Source of the DNA: JANSYL01 sp963921255
GTDB taxonomy: Bacteria; Pseudomonadota; Alphaproteobacteria; Rhodobacterales; Rhodobacteraceae
NCBI GenBank assembly: GCA_963921255.3
Contig: CAWUEW020000001.1
Location: 1,116,001 to 1,180,000 of the forward strand
DNA: 64,000 nucleotides
Reading direction: 5' to 3'
A program made the position numbers and the translations under genes. Positions 63,118-64,000 of the stretch are shown in pieces. The notes beneath the pieces are model-generated. The model made no database searches, had not been told where the DNA came from, and worked only from the letters and a program-made list of their open reading frames with translations. Position 1 is the first letter of the stretch. Each line of letters opens with the position of its first letter.

Positions 63118-63346
63118 GAGGTAGGTCCTTTCAGGCGGGTGATCTTGTGACGTGTGCACTTGCTGTGAAGTGCGATGTCCCAACCCTGGCCGTCCCCCGG
63201 ATTGACGCTCAATAGCGCCCCAGAGTTATCGGATAACAGGGCCATCCGGCCGGTCTGTCATTGGATGACGCATCAACCTGATGTGATAAGGTCGCTATCG
63301 AACCGGCCGTGATCCGGCACAAAAGAGAACCTGAGGATCGAGCCCC

Positions 63347-63649
63347 ATGAGATCGCTTTTTGCTTTGCCCCGAACCGCGTTGGCTGCCGCAATGGCCCTG
63401 GTTGTTGCCGGACCCGCATCCGCCGCTTGCTATGCGGATTACCGTGCCAGCATGGATAACCCGCTGCGCCTGCATTACGGTGTGATCCAGGTGCCCGACG
63501 ATCAGTGCTCCGTGACGGCCGCCGTGCCCGTCATCGCGCAACGCATTGCAGCGGGCGGTTGGGAATTGCTGCAGGTCATCTCGGTTTTTGATGACGCAGG
63601 TTTGGACGCCAGGAGAGCCGATGCCGGAACCTACTACCTCCGTTTCTGA
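63347..63649 (+). CDS. Small exported protein of unknown function
   Basis: A 100-residue protein with a signal peptide (MRSLFALPRTALAAAMALVV, ending PASAACYA). The mature domain has about 70 residues with two cysteines (CYADYRASMDNPLRLHYGVI and DDQCSVTAAVPVIAQRIAAGGWELLQVI). No family recognised. Its stop lies 26 bases inside the next gene, so the two are coupled and may act together at the cell envelope. The 229 bases upstream (63118-63346) hold GTTATC/GATAAC and GCACTT/AAGTGC inverted repeats of unknown meaning. Confidence 0.7.
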   Translation: MRSLFALPRTALAAAMALVVAGPASAACYADYRASMDNPLRLHYGVIQVPDDQCSVTAAVPVIAQRIAAGGWELLQVISVFDDAGLDARRADAGTYYLRF

Positions 63650-64000
63650 GACGCGCCTGGCCAGCGCACGGATCGTGCAATGGGGCATCCTCGCCATCGT
63701 GGGCGTCCTGATCGGGACGGCCGTTCTGCTGTTCGTGAACCTGCCTGATGCGGACGCCTTCAACGAAGCCATTCGCGATCTGTTCGTGACCGGCGATATC
63801 CGGAACCCGGACGCGACCCGCATGCTGGAGATCATGGCGCAATCGGGGACCGAATTTTCCGCCGTGCTGACCAGTTACCGGGCCGTGATGTTCGTGCTGA
63901 TGGTATTCGCCACCGCCCTGATGATCGCGTGCCTTGTGTTCCTAGTGACCATTGTGAACCTCAACCGTCGCATGGGCGAGATCGAGCGCTCGGGCATTAC
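63621..64000 (+). CDS. Membrane protein of unknown function (partial, runs off the window)
   Basis: The frame opens at ATG 63621 behind AGGAGAG and stays open to the window edge, giving about 126 residues so far. Two hydrophobic spans are visible (VQWGILAIVGVLIGTAVLLF and AVMFVLMVFATALMIACLVF), separated by an acidic periplasmic or cytoplasmic loop with NLPDADAFNEAIRDLFVTGD. The second span is followed by NLNRRMGEIERSG. The two overlapping genes here share a start region, so this belongs with the small exported protein. No family assigned. Confidence 0.75.
   Translation, partial: MPEPTTSVSETRLASARIVQWGILAIVGVLIGTAVLLFVNLPDADAFNEAIRDLFVTGDIRNPDATRMLEIMAQSGTEFSAVLTSYRAVMFVLMVFATALMIACLVFLVTIVNLNRRMGEIERSGI

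Overview
The window looks like core chromosome of a marine alphaproteobacterium of the family Rhodobacteraceae (Roseobacter-type). The DNA is GC-rich. Diagnostic content includes a CcrM-type GANTC methyltransferase beside rnhB, a TrcR/DUF1013 cell-cycle regulator, the dnaX-ybaB-recR operon, the DUF3576-leuS-lptE-holA series, DUF2125, DUF4170 and DUF4453 proteins, a small acidic porin, and UbiH and LpxK/WaaA genes. I see no insertion sequence, prophage, CRISPR array, tRNA or rRNA. Genes are tightly packed, often with 1-14 nt overlaps. The only gene-free stretch over 300 bases by protein-coding standards is 8746-9114. It holds the signal recognition particle RNA on the minus strand (about 8771-8868); I see nothing in its remainder.

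Layout. 1-3818: the tail of an unknown gene, an atypical SDR, a DUF4453 secreted protein, an HCCA-isomerase/DsbA-like enzyme, TrcR and an RNase T2. 3824-6551: the minus-strand operon dnaX-ybaB-recR. 6649-10239: a small membrane protein, an ankyrin-repeat protein, SRP RNA and a BBOX/TauD-like dioxygenase. 10322-13099: an ABC importer (binding protein, ATPase, permease). 13261-18546: cyclic-nucleotide phosphodiesterase, NudC, SRPBCC protein, free-methionine-sulfoxide reductase and thiolase. 18660-23697: a STAS/anti-sigma pair, a gamma-glutamyltransferase relative, rhodanese, HspQ, an AEC transporter and a lytic-transglycosylase-like lipoprotein. 23700-33820: LolA, FtsK, a DapC-like aminotransferase, amidase, UbiH, Trm112, LON-domain protein, CnoX-like thioredoxin and exonuclease III. 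33895-39012: a VOC protein divergent from soxR with a SoxR operator between them, an orphan response regulator, RibA, a YkuD transpeptidase, YggS and the porin. 39274-44546: lipoprotein, LeuS, LptE, HolA and GST. 44564-49122: flavoprotein, mini-HNH protein, crotonase-fold protein, SDR and DUF2125 protein. 49247-53969: PmbA, CysQ-like phosphatase, DUF4170, WaaA and LpxK. 53966-60603: CoA transferase, DsbA, DciA-like protein, MutY, AlkB, and a TetR-bicupin-NAD(P)-binding operon. 60730-64000: CcrM, RNase HII and three exported or membrane proteins of unknown role.

Functional themes are replication and cell cycle (DnaX, HolA, DciA-like, FtsK, TrcR, CcrM), envelope assembly (LolA, LptE, WaaA, LpxK, porin), redox and thiol protection (SoxR/VOC, CnoX, DsbA, MsrC-like, rhodanese) and acyl-CoA metabolism (thiolase, crotonase-fold, CaiB).

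The observations I rate highest are regulatory or structural. They are a SoxR-type promoter driving a VOC gene, a ccrM promoter packed with GANTC sites and an exact DnaA box, a TetR palindrome over a possibly leaderless start, a crotonase-fold protein without the canonical glutamates, and two single-base frameshifts in conserved genes (dnaX, trm112), both at G/C runs and possibly sequence errors. I did not find a clearly new multi-gene defence or biosynthetic system.
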